64,000 nucleotides of DNA. Source: Vanilla planifolia. Taxonomy: Eukaryota > Streptophyta > Magnoliopsida > Asparagales > Orchidaceae. The stretch spans positions 13,375,107 through 13,439,106 of the forward strand of contig CM043877.1 in NCBI GenBank assembly GCA_023846275.1, in the 5' to 3' direction. The notes beneath the pieces were generated by a model that was not told the origin of the DNA, ran no database searches, and saw only the letters and a program-made list of their open reading frames with translations. Shown here in pieces: positions 40,073 to 52,847 of this stretch. How positions within the stretch are numbered: the stretch's first letter is position 1; every line of letters starts with the position of its first letter. The translations under genes were made by a program, and so were the position numbers.

Positions 40073-40190
40073 TACGTGTACAAGCATTACACGCGTGCTT
40101 ATCCGAAAAATATACGTGTCGACAGTTAAAAGAGTTCCTTTCTTTCGGCACGTAAGTTGCTTGAAATGGTGCCACGTGTTACGTTGTCCT
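40073..40190 (+). promoter_or_regulatory. ACGT-rich (ABRE/G-box-like) promoter
   Basis: Within about 115 bases there are at least five ACGT or close cores: ATACGTGTAC, ACGCGTGC, ATACGTGTCG, GCACGTAAG and GCCACGTGTTACGTTG (palindromic core CACGTG at 40173-40178). The cluster ends about 50 bases before the start codon. In plants multiple ACGT cores are typical of ABA- or light-responsive promoters bound by bZIPs. No clear TATA box was found. Confidence 0.5.
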
Positions 40191-40219
40191 CCATAAATTT
40201 CCGCCGAGGGATTGAAGCG

Positions 40220-40246
40220 ATGGGAGATCGACGTGAGCGATGGTGA
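40220..40246 (+). promoter_or_regulatory. Upstream ORF overlapping the start codon of the 86-aa gene
   Basis: ATG at 40220 opens eight codons (MGDRRERW) and stops with TGA at 40244-40246, so the uORF overlaps the main ATG at 40240 in another frame by seven bases. Ribosomes using it would pass the main start, unless they back up or leak past. The uORF context GAAGCGATGG has G at -3 and G at +4. The main start GAGCGATGG has similar context. Confidence 0.5.
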
Positions 40247-40500
40247 GAACCGGAGTGCGGCGAAGTGGACCGGCGCGCAGGTGGGTTCCCGTGTGCGCGG
40301 AGTGCGGGAGCCGGAGCAACCCGTGCCGGTGCAGGGTGGTGGGGCCCACGGCGGGGTTTCTGGCGTTCGTGGTGGCGGGTGTGGTGGAGTGGCCGATCGG
40401 CGCGGTGGTGTATCTCTTCCGGCGGACGACGGGGCGGCGAATCATGGGCCATCCCGCCACCGTCGTTTACCCCTCTGTCTCCCGGGCCTTCCCCATTTAG
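40240..40500 (+). CDS. 86-aa plant protein with CxxC...CxC motif and a hydrophobic segment
   Basis: A single-exon ORF of 86 residues. It begins MVRTGVRRSGPARRW, then a cysteine motif VCAECGSRSNPCRC (C19, C22, C29, C31) that could bind zinc, then a hydrophobic stretch at about 36-60 (TAGFLAFVVAGVV...IGAVVYLF), and ends GRRIMGHPATVVYPSV...AFPI. I recall closely similar short uncharacterised proteins across angiosperms with the same GHPA-VVYPSVS-AFPI ending, which supports a real, complete gene. Coding sequence is very GC-rich. The other frames over this block are shadows. Function unknown; the layout suggests a small membrane-associated protein with a metal-binding head. Confidence 0.85.
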   Translation: MVRTGVRRSGPARRWVPVCAECGSRSNPCRCRVVGPTAGFLAFVVAGVVEWPIGAVVYLFRRTTGRRIMGHPATVVYPSVSRAFPI

Positions 40501-43500
40501 GAACGACAGAATGACCTTATTGCCCTACTTGAGTGCTGTTATTTACATTTCTGTTGTAATAATTGTGTGTGGTGGCCACGTTTTCCTTTCTCCCTTCGTT
40601 CATGAATTATGTAAGATAAGAAATTCCTCTTTTGTTTGTGTAGTTCCATCGCATGGAGGACAATGATGTCAATTGTCATCAAATTAGCCCTCTTTGGTCG
40701 GCTAAATTTTTAAAATATATTTTAAATGCTTTAGTCATTTTTTGATATACTATTTCAAAACTTAATTTGTATAAATATGTTTTAAAAAAAGTATCACGAC
40801 TATTTTATTTTGAGATAATATATTTATTAAATACATAGATTTTAATAATATTTTAAAAAATATTTTGATATGTTTTTTGATTAATTAATTTAATATTGAA
40901 TATAGTGTAATCTTAATTTAAATTTTCATGCATTAAATAATCAAACACATTTTCAGCATATAAGCAAACAACAATTTCTTAAAAATAAGTTTATTTTAAA
41001 AAAAAAATTAAAAATGGCTCTTTCTAGGTTTAGCAAATTGTTATATTAGAAAGCAAATGTCATATATAACTTATTCATTTTCAATTTGGGTGTGTTTGAA
41101 TGTTTGCAAATTGAGTGGTAGATTTAATTCCTATATTTGTATTAGTTTATACTCAAATATCTCTAATAATGCAATGTCAATGTGTTTTATTTTTCAAGTC
41201 AATATCATATTCCTTTCATCAATTTGTTTTTTCTACATGATTTATCTTTTTATAAAAAAAATCATGATTCTTATATTAGATATTTTTAAGAAGATTTTAT
41301 TTCAATATTTGTTTTTTTTTATTTATCAAAATATGCATAAATAAGAGATATCAAAATATGAAAGAGACGTGACATAAAAAAAGAATGTTTAAGATATGAC
41401 ATAACAATATAAAACAAATACGTGCACAAGTAGTTAAACATAAATTTAAAATAAAAAAAATATATCTTTTAAGAGATGTGCTTTTTAAAGAGGTGTCAAG
41501 GCAACCTAGTCATGAATGTTAAACTAAAAAGTCTAACCTAGAATTAGGAGGTTTTTAGAGAAAATTAGGACTAAGAAATCTAATCTCACATCAAATTATG
41601 TATTAATTATTGCAAAAGTGTATCTTATTTTTGAACAAATTTTATTAGAAATTTAGGGATTCAAATAAAAGATAAATGGGTTATCATATTGTGGAAGAAA
41701 GCAAGTATAGTGTAATTTATATGATTTTATATTAAATCATATTGGTCCTCTTGAGATAAGAGATACATAATCATCAATAAATTGAATCGATCTAGGTTAG
41801 AAGACAAAAAAACTTCTATTAGCAAGTTTGAATCATGGGAAAGGTACTATTATATCATAAAAAACTATTTTCATTGTTTATTATATTTAAGGATTATCTC
41901 AGAAGTATAAAAATAATTCTTAATTAAAGTGTTATTGATTGCATTAATTATAAGTTTTATTTATTTTGTTTAATAGTGTCATTATTGAGTTTCAATATCA
42001 TATTATCTAATACAATTAAAATAATAGGCTAGTTAATAATAGATGCTTGTGTATGTTAATGTGAACGATCACATCTTCTTAATGCCTCTTATTCATGCCC
42101 CCTTCCTCTCTCAAAAATACATTATTCATCTAGTGATTGTCTCTTATGTTGTTTTTTTATTTCTTAATTATTACATCTCTATAGACTAAATATTAAAAAG
42201 TTTTGCTAAAATTGCTTTCTGCATAAGAGGATTATAGCCTATGAATGTTATAACAAGAGCATCTTGAAAGCATGGAAATAATTCTTCATATTTTTATTGA
42301 ATTTTTTTTATTATCCATAAGTTTTGCTTATTAATATTAATAAGATCTTTTAAATTAGTAAGCATAACATAATATATAAGTGATGAAAATATTATCATCT
42401 ATTTGTATTTGTAAAGAACATAACTAAGAGAAACTTGACATTTGTAATTGAATATAGATATTGATATTTTAATTGAATCACTTAAAATTTATGTATGCAC
42501 TTCTTATTTATCATCTCTTTCATTGAAATTTTATTTCCTACCCTTCTTTTAAATTATTGTGTAACACGATTTAACCTTTTTATGTGTGCCATATTCTTTA
42601 AAGCCAATTATAGTGTAAAAAAAAAACTAGTACATGTTAATAAATGTCATTAAATCTTTTATCTCAATCTTTTTAAAAACGTTGATGATTATTTTAGTTG
42701 ATAGCATTTTCATTATTTTTGCATAACTATAAATCTTTTGATGTCAACTATTACACTTTAGCTCGAAGTGAGAGAGTGTGCATTTTGTGCTATCTTCTAT
42801 TTTATATTTTTCTTATATAGCATATTATCTCTTTCTTATTTACTCTATATCTCAAATTTAGTATATGCTTTTTTTATTTTTAAAATATCACATAACTATC
42901 AATTAAAATTTTATTAATTAATATTTTTTCATAAACATCATAAAAAAAAATCTTTTTAAATATGTCTGATTGGGCTTACCCAAATTAAATCTTTTTAGGT
43001 AGACTTCCAAGAAAAAAAAATGTTCAAATGATAATTGGACACAAAAGCCAGAGCCCATGGAAACAACATTCAAACCTCAAGCCTTTAAATATTAGCATGT
43101 CGAATCTTAAGCCCCATCTAAGAATCATTTACTTGAGCATTCGATTCATCATCAAAATGTTAATATCATGTTAACAAAATCAAATAATAAATATTAAAAA
43201 TAATTAAATTAAATTTTACATATTATTATATACTACCAATTTTTTATTGAAATATTATAATGTATATAACTTTGTATCAATTGAACCTCTAAATTAATTT
43301 GACTAATTTCTTTTAACTATATTAATTAAAACTTTTATACACAATCAAACAACCATAATAACCCATTAATCAAGATGGATTTTGTCGTGCTCAACGTAAC
43401 TATAAGACTCAGACAAAGCCTAGACTATCAATAAAAATATCATACTCGATTAAGCCCGATTCATATCAAGCTCAACTCATCTAATGATTAAGTCTACATA

Positions 43501-43800
43501 ACTTTCACCCACATAAACCCTAGAAATTAAAAGTGTTGTATCATATCTTAGATTTGATTATGTTCAATAGTGCATTATCCGATTTAGGAAGTCAAGTCAA
43601 CAAAGTTAGGGATGGCTTGGTGGATGGCCAACCGCACAATTTGACCTAAACGCGTTAAAAAACGGCTAAAACCAAACACCTCGACACCTCCATCATATCA
43701 CTCACGGCAGTGGAATCCGAGTCAACCTACGGTTCAAGTGGACTTTGCCGCGTGGATGCCAAATATCCAATCAATAAAAAAATATTAATGCAAAATTCCG
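40501..43800. other. AT-rich spacer
   Basis: No gene recognised. The first 200 bases are probably the 3' UTR of the 86-aa gene. The ORF at 41057-41344 is AT-rich, hydrophobic by composition and not convincing. Confidence 0.55.
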
Positions 43801-43805
43801 GAAAA

Positions 43806-43814
43806 TATATATAA
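43806..43814 (+). promoter_or_regulatory. Candidate TATA box of the 117-aa gene
   Basis: TATATATAA, about 180 bases upstream of the chosen start at 43991. A second AT stretch TATAAAT follows at 43821. If used, the leader would be roughly 150 bases and include the hairpin at 43918. Confidence 0.45.
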
Positions 43815-43917
43815 TGCAATTATAAATTAAAAAAAAAACGGTGCCTCATCTACTTGAGTGCGGGGTGTGGTCACCTTCCACGCCGCCTCCACTTGACCAT
43901 TACCTAAAATCCATTAC

Positions 43918-43943
43918 TTCGGCCCCAATAAAAGGGGGCCGAA
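43918..43943 (+). promoter_or_regulatory. Perfect 9-bp-stem hairpin in the promoter or leader
   Basis: TTCGGCCCC (43918-43926) and GGGGCCGAA (43935-43943) are exact reverse complements around the 8-base loop AATAAAAG. It lies 48 bases upstream of the start codon. In RNA it would be a very stable, GC-rich stem. In DNA, GGCCCC resembles TCP/site II type boxes and the loop could itself serve as a TATA-like element. Confidence 0.6.
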
Positions 43944-43990
43944 ACACAGCTCCCTCTGGCAAGCCAACTGCTCCTCTTCCTTTCCGCGAC

Positions 43991-44344
43991 ATGGCCATGA
44001 GGAGCCTCTTGTTGAGGATGGTGGACCTGTTGGAGCGCGCAGCCAAGCGGCTGGGCGGCGGCGGGAGCCGGCAGCTCGGCCCGTTTGCCGAGAAGGAGAA
44101 GCTGATGAGCGAGAAGGGGAAGAAGAAAAGCAGGGTGGTCAAGGGTATAGGGAAATGGAAGAAGACGGAGGCGGAGGAGGTCGGGGAGGAAGAAGTCTGG
44201 AGGAGGACCATAATAATGGGAGAGAAGTGTCAGCCGCTGGAATTCTCGGGAGTTATATACTACGACGGCAACGGTCGGCGGGTGGCGGACGTCCCTCGCT
44301 CCCCTTTCCGATCCAAGATTCCGGACGCTTCCACCTATTTCTGA
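43991..44344 (+). CDS. 117-aa plant-specific protein with IIMGEKCQPLEFSG motif
   Basis: A single-exon ORF. The frame is open back to 43841, but I choose ATGGCCATGAGG at 43991 because upstream codons lack protein character and a hairpin sits there. Residues 1-20 (MAMRSLLLRMVDLLERAAKR) form an amphipathic leucine/arginine-rich helix. Residues 40-60 are Lys-rich (KGKKKSRVVKGIGKWKK). Residues 61-70 are acidic, and 70-92 read WRRTIIMGEKCQPLEFSG then VIYYD. The end is PRSPFRSKIPDASTYF. The W-R-I-MGEKC-PL-FSG-I-YD core matches my memory of small conserved plant proteins without assigned function. No signal peptide or membrane span is evident. The ORFs in other frames are shadows. Confidence 0.8.
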   Translation: MAMRSLLLRMVDLLERAAKRLGGGGSRQLGPFAEKEKLMSEKGKKKSRVVKGIGKWKKTEAEEVGEEEVWRRTIIMGEKCQPLEFSGVIYYDGNGRRVADVPRSPFRSKIPDASTYF

Positions 44345-47300
44345 GCGATCCTCTGCTTCGCGGTGGTCTCCGACTTGAAGTTCTTCGCTTTCTCCTGCAG
44401 TTTTTCTCCTTTGTTTTTCTTGGAGTGAGTAATTAGATATGTAAGTAATTTGAATAATGTTCAGTAGTATTACTTATATTTGTCCAATTAAAATTAAAAA
44501 AATTCAACATAAGAATTGATAAATTATAATTAATTTAAATCAAGCTTTGTTTGGAGTTCAGCTTAGAAGCAAAGAAAGTTTGTATATATTTCAGATTAAG
44601 AGGGATGAAAATTGTTTTTTTTTTTAATTCATATAAATGATTTTGATTATTTGATTAAGTTTGATATTATTTTTAATCAATAAATAAAGAGTATAAACTT
44701 TTTTTTTCTATGTTTAAACTTATTGGTCCCAAAACCAAGTATATTGGAAGTTGTTCATTTTATGATAAATGCTTGGCTTTTGTATAACACTAATGTAGTA
44801 AGGATGTTGAAATTAAGTGCTATTTGGAAAAAAAAAATTTGAAACTTTATATTTAAAATTAAATGAATGTTGAAAAAGAAAATTGTCCTTTGACTCAAAT
44901 TAAAACAAAAAATGGGTAAAATTTGATCCTAAATAAGCTCAATTGATCAAATTAGCTCGAATCAAGATCAATTTGGAGCAATTTGAATTGAATCAAACCA
45001 AACATACTCAATCTAGGGTAATTTAGCCATAAATTGAGCCAAACATGAGCTAAACTTAGTACACTTGGTTACTATAAAATTGAATCAAGCATGGGCCTAA
45101 CCAAGCAATGCTAGTTTGGTATAAACTTATATATATTTAGAAACAATAATGTTTGTGATAATCTAAGTAATTATATTGATATAAAGTTGCAAGAAAAAAA
45201 AGTTTAGGCAATTCATAAAAATAAAACCTTATTCTTAGGACCTTTTGGATCTTCTAGTCTCACTTTTGGAAACTATAAGTCAAACTAGTAAACCTTTTAA
45301 GCTACCAACTCAAAATTCCTTCTCATGATCACTCAAAAAGTTTCTAATTAATAAAACCATATTAATTTGTGAAAAAATTATAAAAGTGGGTTTTTAGATA
45401 AAAAGAGAACAAAAATCTTAAATTTTTTTTTTTGGGAAATACTATATTAGCTCGATAGTTAGGTTTCTTGGCAGATGCTATGAGCTTAGAATATTAAAAA
45501 AATATCAAAATTTCACTTAAAAGGGAAAAGAAAAAATATATTTGAATGACAAAAAATATAAAAAATATCTAAACTATTTCCCAAATGTCTAGAATCATCC
45601 TAAGGATCTAAAATAGTTTGAGGTAATATTTTTGGATTTTTAAATTCTCAAAAATTTGTTAAAATGTCTTTTATGTGTATTGATACAAGAATATGCAATG
45701 TGAGAATTGTATAGTTGTATCTACACTAAGTTTTGATATTAAAAATTTTATAGATAAGAGATAGTTAAAGAAAAGAAAGAGATGAAGATGATAATAGATC
45801 TATAGGATTACATAAATTTCGCATCCAAACTCGAATGAGAGGTAAACCCAAAGCAATCCTTGGGTGTGTATGCATGTATCACAAAAAACAATAATTTTTA
45901 TTACTGACAAATTTAACAAGAGAACTCTTCCTTTTTTTAATGATTAGGAATGTTTTAATATCATACAAAAGAATCAAAATAATGAAAATAAAATATCTCA
46001 TCCTAATAAAATGATTTACAAATAAGAAAATAAAAAATAAAATAAAATTTCAAAATGTTTTCATTCATGACCCTTATTATATAATAACAAACTAAAAATA
46101 TTATTAAACTTTTAAAAATCATATAAGAATCCACTGTAAGCCTTATTCACAATATAATTTATGATAAATAGTAAAACTAAAACTTCTACATTCAAGGAAT
46201 ACTAATCTCTTAATATAACCTATCGAATGTTATAATTTTCTGATATGTCAAGCATTACTTTTATGGCGAAGGCAAAGGCATTTTGACAAAATTTATGACA
46301 AAATTATACGAGACTAATTATTAAAGATTAAAGTATCATTTATGACAAAACTATCAGAATATCCTCTTAAAAATATATTATGAAAATCTTTCAAACTTTT
46401 TTAAATTCATAAAGTTTTCGTGCACCCTTTTAGCCAATTTTAGTCTACTCAAATTTGTCAAACTATTTCAAGAGATTAAAATGACTTAATAACTTTAAAA
46501 TGTAAAACTCATTGCCAAAGCTTGCCTAATTATTCATAAGAGACATATGAATTGAGTGAATATATTTTTTAAGATGCTAAAAGTATTAACAATGTATCAA
46601 TTATAAAAAAAATTGCTAATATTTTAAGAAGTTAAAAGTTACCAAATGATCACATTTGCATCAAATTACAAAAAATGATTTAGTTTGCCATCATAACCTT
46701 TCATATGCCTTAATAGGTTCATTTATATCCATAAAAAATGCCCTAATATGATCTTTAAATTTGTTAAATAGGTTTCATAGAACTCAAATAATACAATTAA
46801 CTTAGAATCTTTCACAATGAATCCAATGTCTTCATTCCTTGTAATGTAAAAACAATATTTGCATATCAAATCTAATATTGATAAAATCCTTTACAACTTT
46901 GAGTAAAGAAACAAACATATATCTAAACTATTCAAAGAAACAAAAATATTCATTGAGTTGTTATACTAAAATAGAAATGAACCCAAATTATGTATGTGAA
47001 TCATAATCCTATAAAATTATCATATGAGTTGATATCATATAAATAAAATACATATTCAAAGGATAATTGAGAAAATTTTATAAACTACCAACTATTGAAG
47101 ATGCATATATGCAAACCATTCAAGTCCATTTAGAAAATAAGCATACAAAATCAATAATTAGAGAGGAAACATAACCAAAATCAATCAAATTCAAATTGAA
47201 TATAATCCTTCAAACTATTGATCAAGAAAGAAACACATCTTTAAAACTATTGGTAGAAAAACCAAGTTATTGTTTGATCTTATGAAATTGCAAACTTAGG

Positions 47301-48929
47301 TTTCCATTTTACCATACCATACCTAAAGCAATTTTAAGTTTTGCCTATCAATGAAGGTCATACATTAAAGTTTTCAAATCACTTGAAGTATACTTAACTC
47401 TAGTGCTCTTAAGCTAAAAGTTTCATTGATAGGCAAAATTTCACTCTCCATAATAATTTCACACTTGTTTATTTTTTCAATAGTTTTTAAGTTTTTCTTT
47501 TGTTATAATTTCATTCTTAACCATTTTTATCATATTCTAAAGAGTTTAAACAAAGATTAACTTATCTCCAAACTATAAAACATCATAATGTTGATATAAA
47601 TTTGTGAAATGAAAACTATATAACAAAATGAAGTTACATTTCTCATGATTGTTAGTTTCATATCAAACAATGAATAATAAAAATTTTCAAATTTAATTTT
47701 ATCTATGGTTGACTAAACTTTACTGGGTTTTTTTTTTTCTCTTTCACTTCTCTTGTTTGTGCTGAAAAAGCCAAATTTAATAATTGGAAGAAGAAAGTAA
47801 ATGGTTTATGGCCACTTGTCTAACTTGACAAAAAAGACCAGCTAAGCAATCCCTTGGTCTCTTACTCTCTTGTCTTTAGATGCAATAGTTTTTTCAGTAA
47901 CCTGCAATAGAAAGCTTCCCAAATGGCCATGGACATGGAGAAGACAGATCAAGCATGGAGAGTCCAGCTTCAATAAGGGTTAAAATGTGTACCACAAGAC
48001 TTAAATGCACTTTTATGAGGACATTTTTCCTATTATGTACTATAAGTCAAAGAAAATCTCATGCATAAGATTGGTGTAATGTCTTAATTTGCTCTCTGTG
48101 TGTGTGTAACAAATTAAGATTTCTCAAATTTAACGTAGTTTATTTCGAATTTAAACACTCAATCTTTTATTTTCTTGGTGTTTAAGAGAAACATTTGATA
48201 AAAAATCTCAAGAAATCAAAAACAATTTAGGTTTAAGGGACTAATCTAAACAAATCTTCGATATCATTACGAGGAAATGGATGTAACTAAACCTTAATAT
48301 AAATCAATATGCTCAAAATATTCAAAGTGACATGAAGTCTAGGAAATCGACATGTTCTTATAGATGATCAAACTATTACATTTACTAATTTGAGTGATTT
48401 GCCCCAACAATTATGAGAATATTTCAACATTCACAACATTGCTTTAACATCTTAGTTGTGTTTAGCATGTCGATGCATAGGCACCAAGAACACTTTTACA
48501 ATAACTTTAATGTGTCGATGATTGATTCGGACAAGTGAAAACTATTGTGGCTTATTAGCTAAGTATTACATTGGACAATTAGATGCCACAAAAGCTACCT
48601 ATGATCAATTTCTGGCTATCAACCATTTTTTTTGTTTTCATGGTATGATTTAGTTTCTTCATCTCTAAAATTTAGGTAGGTGCCTCTATTGATTTAAGTG
48701 ATCTTACAACAAGCAAAGCATATGGTGTGAAGCATACTTGAAGTTATTGCTAACTTGAACCAGTATGGAAAAAGAAGTATGAGTTTAAACATTACATGCA
48801 GCTTTTTAACACATCTGCACAATACCAAGCCAAATACTTTATAAGGGAATGAAGCTCAGAATTGGTGCAGGATTTGAGCAAGGGCAAATCCAGTTTTGAT
48901 AACAAATGCTAACGGAGACATTTGAAAAA
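44345..48929. other. AT-rich spacer
   Basis: No gene recognised. Around 44.9-45.1 kb the phrases GAGC(T/C)AAA, AATTGAGCC and AGCTCGAATC recur, suggesting a small old repeat. One inverted repeat (47339-47438) is listed separately. Confidence 0.55.
47339..47438. repeat. 17-bp perfect inverted repeat with 66-base loop
   Basis: TTTTGCCTATCAATGAA (47339-47355) is the exact reverse complement of 47422-47438. The intervening 66 bases pair poorly. It may be a hairpin-forming relic or terminal repeats of a tiny element; no target duplication is seen. Confidence 0.8.
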
Positions 48930-50795
48930 AAGATGTATTTGTTTGTAAAGTTTTTTAGAATTTAAAAATTTGAGTATTCTTTTTTTATAGAGATTATTAA
49001 GAAAATTTTATTAGTATTTGGTTTTCATTTTTTGAATATTTAATTAAAATATTTCAAAATTTTAAAGTGAAGAGAATAAAAGAATTAATTTAAAATTAAG
49101 TAATTAAGAGATTATCAATAAACAACAAAGGTATTAAGGTAACTTTACTTTCACACCACTTTAAGTGGATAAGTAGGGAATCTCATATGTAAGTTGGCTA
49201 AGGAAAGTGTTTAGAAGTGCATTATACCAAATAGAAGCGAAACAAAGTGGGAGTGAGTTGAAGGAGATTCCAACAAGAGTAGAATATGAGTGAAGGAGTT
49301 GTGAAGAGCTTCAGTGGGTGCAATTTTTATAGGAGCAAAGGTGAGGTATTATTGAGTTATTGTTGAGAAGAATTATAAGAATTGTTGGGACCAATCAGAA
49401 AAATAGAAAAAGCGACAAAGTTGTAACAAGATGGCTTGTTGAAGCCTTGAAGAATCAATTTGTGAAGATTTAAGCTACTACAAGCATGAAGAAGGGTTAT
49501 AAACTTTACAATATCATCAATATCTAATTACATGCTTAAATGTTTAGGTATAGAGTTACATGGTAATTAGCTAAAAAACAAATAGAGATGTTACGGATAT
49601 GATAAATAAAAAGATACGATAAGAGAAATAAGGTGTTTTTTCAATGACATTAACTTTAACAATCATATTTAGCTATCACTATAGATTGAATATGGGCTAA
49701 ATTCCTCTATCATTATGGTGTGGATTAGCGAAAATGAATGAAGGGAAATAAAATGGCACCACTAGTATGATACCTCACATTTAGTTATTGTTACGGGTTG
49801 AATACAACTTGAATTAATTGTTATTACAGTTGTTGAACAAGCAACAAAAACATGATATGATCTTAACAAGCACTAAGTTTAGAGCTAACAATGACTAAAA
49901 TAATATATCAAAATTTGATATATTTACAAACTAAGGTCTATATGATATGATGTGATACTAGATAATATAATAAGATATTCTATAAGATGTGATAGAATCT
50001 TATAATGCTAGAATGATAGTCATTTAGGATACGCCTTAACACTTATGAAATATAAAAAAGGAGATGAAAATTTGGATAAAATGTGAGAATTGAAAAGCAT
50101 GTCAATTAATAGATCATGATAATAATAAAAGAATATAAATTGCTTTGGTCATGAATTTGCATGTGTCATATGTTTTTCATGATTATATGCTTTTGTATTT
50201 GTCACATACTTTGTATGATCATATGCTTTTAAAATATTCATATACTCATACATGTTTACTACATAAAAATCATTTTTGTTATTAAAATTATATTATTATA
50301 GATATCTCTTTATTGCATTCTATTTATTTTACTACTTGTAAATAATAGTTTACTTATTAAACTATGTAAGTTCATTACCTATTAACATTATAAGTTTAAC
50401 TACAAGCTCATAAAGAGATGAAAAGACTATAACCTTTGAGAGAACTTTAACAGGAGTATCTGTGATGAATATTTGAGAGAATATTTTGGATAATTTATGT
50501 TGGAATTATAGATTTACCTTCTGATCTTGAGCTTTTCAATAATATTAATTTTTTTTAAACTTAATCAAAATAGCTTGATTTGAAAATGTTTCTTCGGACC
50601 AGTATTTCCTCAATTCATTGCATTATTTTATGTGTTATCAAATTACATGTAAGGTGAGGCATGACAAATTTAGATTCATTTAAAGTAAAAGTTGAGACAA
50701 CAATACTAAATGAATAGGATAGAATATGTTAGTCAATTGTAAGAGTTGGGATTCTAGAGATGGGAAATGAAATGCTCAAATAATATTCTCAATAG
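48930..50795 (+). repeat. Large diverged tandem duplication, copy A (about 1.9 kb)
   Basis: The order of shared blocks with copy B (50948-52847) is: ATGTATTTGTTTGTAAAG, AGAGATTATCAATAAACAAC, AAGTAGGGAATC, GAAGAGCTT-AGTGGGTG, AATCAATTTGTGAAGATT, GAATTGAAAAGCATGTCAAT, AATGTTTCTTCGGAC and GAAATGCTCAAATA. Offset is 2018 bases at the start and 2052 at the end. No gene. Phrases are LTR-like, but TG...CA ends were not found. Confidence 0.88.
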
Positions 50796-50947
50796 CCAAT
50801 TTAAACTTAGAATAATATTAAAGGAGATGTTGGAGGACCAATCGAATGGGCATTATTTGAACTTATAAATAATAATAATTTACTTAATAAAATGTATACT
50901 TTAATATTTTAATATATAAAATAAATTAACAATATTTTAGTCAAGAA

Positions 50948-52847
50948 AAAATGTATTTGTTTGTAAAGTATTTTAGAATTTAAATAATTAATTATATTAT
51001 TTTGACAAAACTTATTAAAAAAATATTAATATTTTGTTTTAAATTTTTTGTATATTTAATTAAAATATTTAAATTTAAATTAATTTAAATTAAATAACTA
51101 AGAGATTATCAATAAACAACAAAGGTATTAACATAATTTTATCTTTATACTACCTTAAGTGCTTGCATAAGTAGGGAATCACATATCAAGGTTGGCTAAC
51201 AAAGGCATTTAGGAAAACAACATACTAAACAAAAGTGAAACACGAGGGAGTGAGTTAAAGGAGATTTCAACAAGAGAAAAATATGAGAAAATTGAAGGAG
51301 TTGAGAAGAGCTTTAGTGGGTGTAATTTCAATAAGAGCAAAGGTGAGACAATAATGAGTTGTTATTAAGAAGAATGATAAGAATCGTTGTTGGTGCCAAT
51401 TAGAAAAATAAAGATAGTGGCAAAGTTGTAGCAAGATAGCTTGCTGGAGCCTTGGAGAATCAATTTGTGAAGATTCTAAGCTACTACAAACATAAAAAAA
51501 GGTTATAAATTTTATGACACCATCGGTGTACATTCTTAAACGTCCAAGTATAAAGTTACTAGATAATTAGCCAAAATACAAATAGAGATGTTATGGATAT
51601 GATAAATAAAAATATATGATAATAAAAATAAGATATTTTTTAACGATATTAACTTTAATAGTCATACTTAACTATCACTAAAAGTTTAGTACTAGCTAAA
51701 TTCAACTATCATTATGTTATGGATTAGTGAAAATGAATGAAGGGAAATAAAATGTAGCACGATATCTTATATTAAGCTATTGTTATGGATTGAATATGAA
51801 TTAAATTAGTTGTTGCTACAAGCTATTGAATGAGCACAAAAGATATGATATGATCTTAGCAAGTACTAAATGTAGAGCTAAATAGAACTAAAAGTTTATA
51901 TTAAAATATATTATGCCTAAAGATTGAGATCTATATGATATGATGTTAAATGATATGTTAAGATATATCATAAGATGTGATAAGATCTTATAGCGTTAGA
52001 ATAATAATTATTTAGAAAAAAAACATAAACATTTATCAAATATAAATAATGAAATATATGAAAATTAGAATAAAATATAAGAATTGAAAAGCATGTCAAT
52101 TAATAGATCATAATAATAATAAGAGAATATAAATAGATATGGTCATAAGTTTGTATGTGTAATATGTTTTTCATGATCATATGCTTATGCATTTACTGCA
52201 TAATATATATGATCATATGCTTTTAACATATCCATATGCTAATACATGTTTACTACATAGATGGCATTTTTAATTATTAATCTTAGATTATTATAGATAT
52301 CTCTTTATTGTATTTTATTTTATTTATTATTTATAGATAATAGTTTATTTGTTGAATTATATAAGTTTATTACCTACTTACATTATAAATATAACCATAG
52401 ACACAAAGAAATAAAAAAAAATTATAACTTTTGAGAAAAGTTTAATAAGAGTGTTTGTGATGAGTTTTTGAGAGAATTTTGTGGGTAATATATGTTGAAG
52501 TTTGCATGTAACTTCTGGTCTTGAGGTTTTACAATAATTTTTTTTGTTTTAAACTTGATCAAAATTGTCAATTTGGAAATGTTTCTTCGGACTGATGTTT
52601 TGTCATCACCTTGCCCTTGTTAATTTGGTGATAGTATTTTAACTTTACTTAGCACTCTAATGTTTCTTGATTCAATGCATTATTTTAGATGTAATCAAAT
52701 TAGAGATTAGGTGAAACATGACAAATTCAAATTCATTTAAAATAAAAGTAGAGACAATAATTACAAATGAGTAGGATGTGTTAGTCAATTATGAGAGTTA
52801 AGATTTTGGAGGTGGAAAATGAAATGCTCAAATAAAATTCTCAACAA
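50948..52847 (+). repeat. Large diverged tandem duplication, copy B (about 1.9 kb)
   Basis: Second copy in the same orientation, separated from copy A by about 150 bases of unrelated AT-rich sequence. Relative to copy A it has an extra stretch of about 60 bases near 52600-52670 (after TTCTTCGGAC). ORFs such as 51267-51533 (minus) are chance. Confidence 0.88.

Noticed and set aside
40179..40666. Several overlapping ORFs on both strands around the 86-aa gene
   Set aside because: GC-rich shadows; only the frame from 40240 has the conserved Cys motif and C-terminus.
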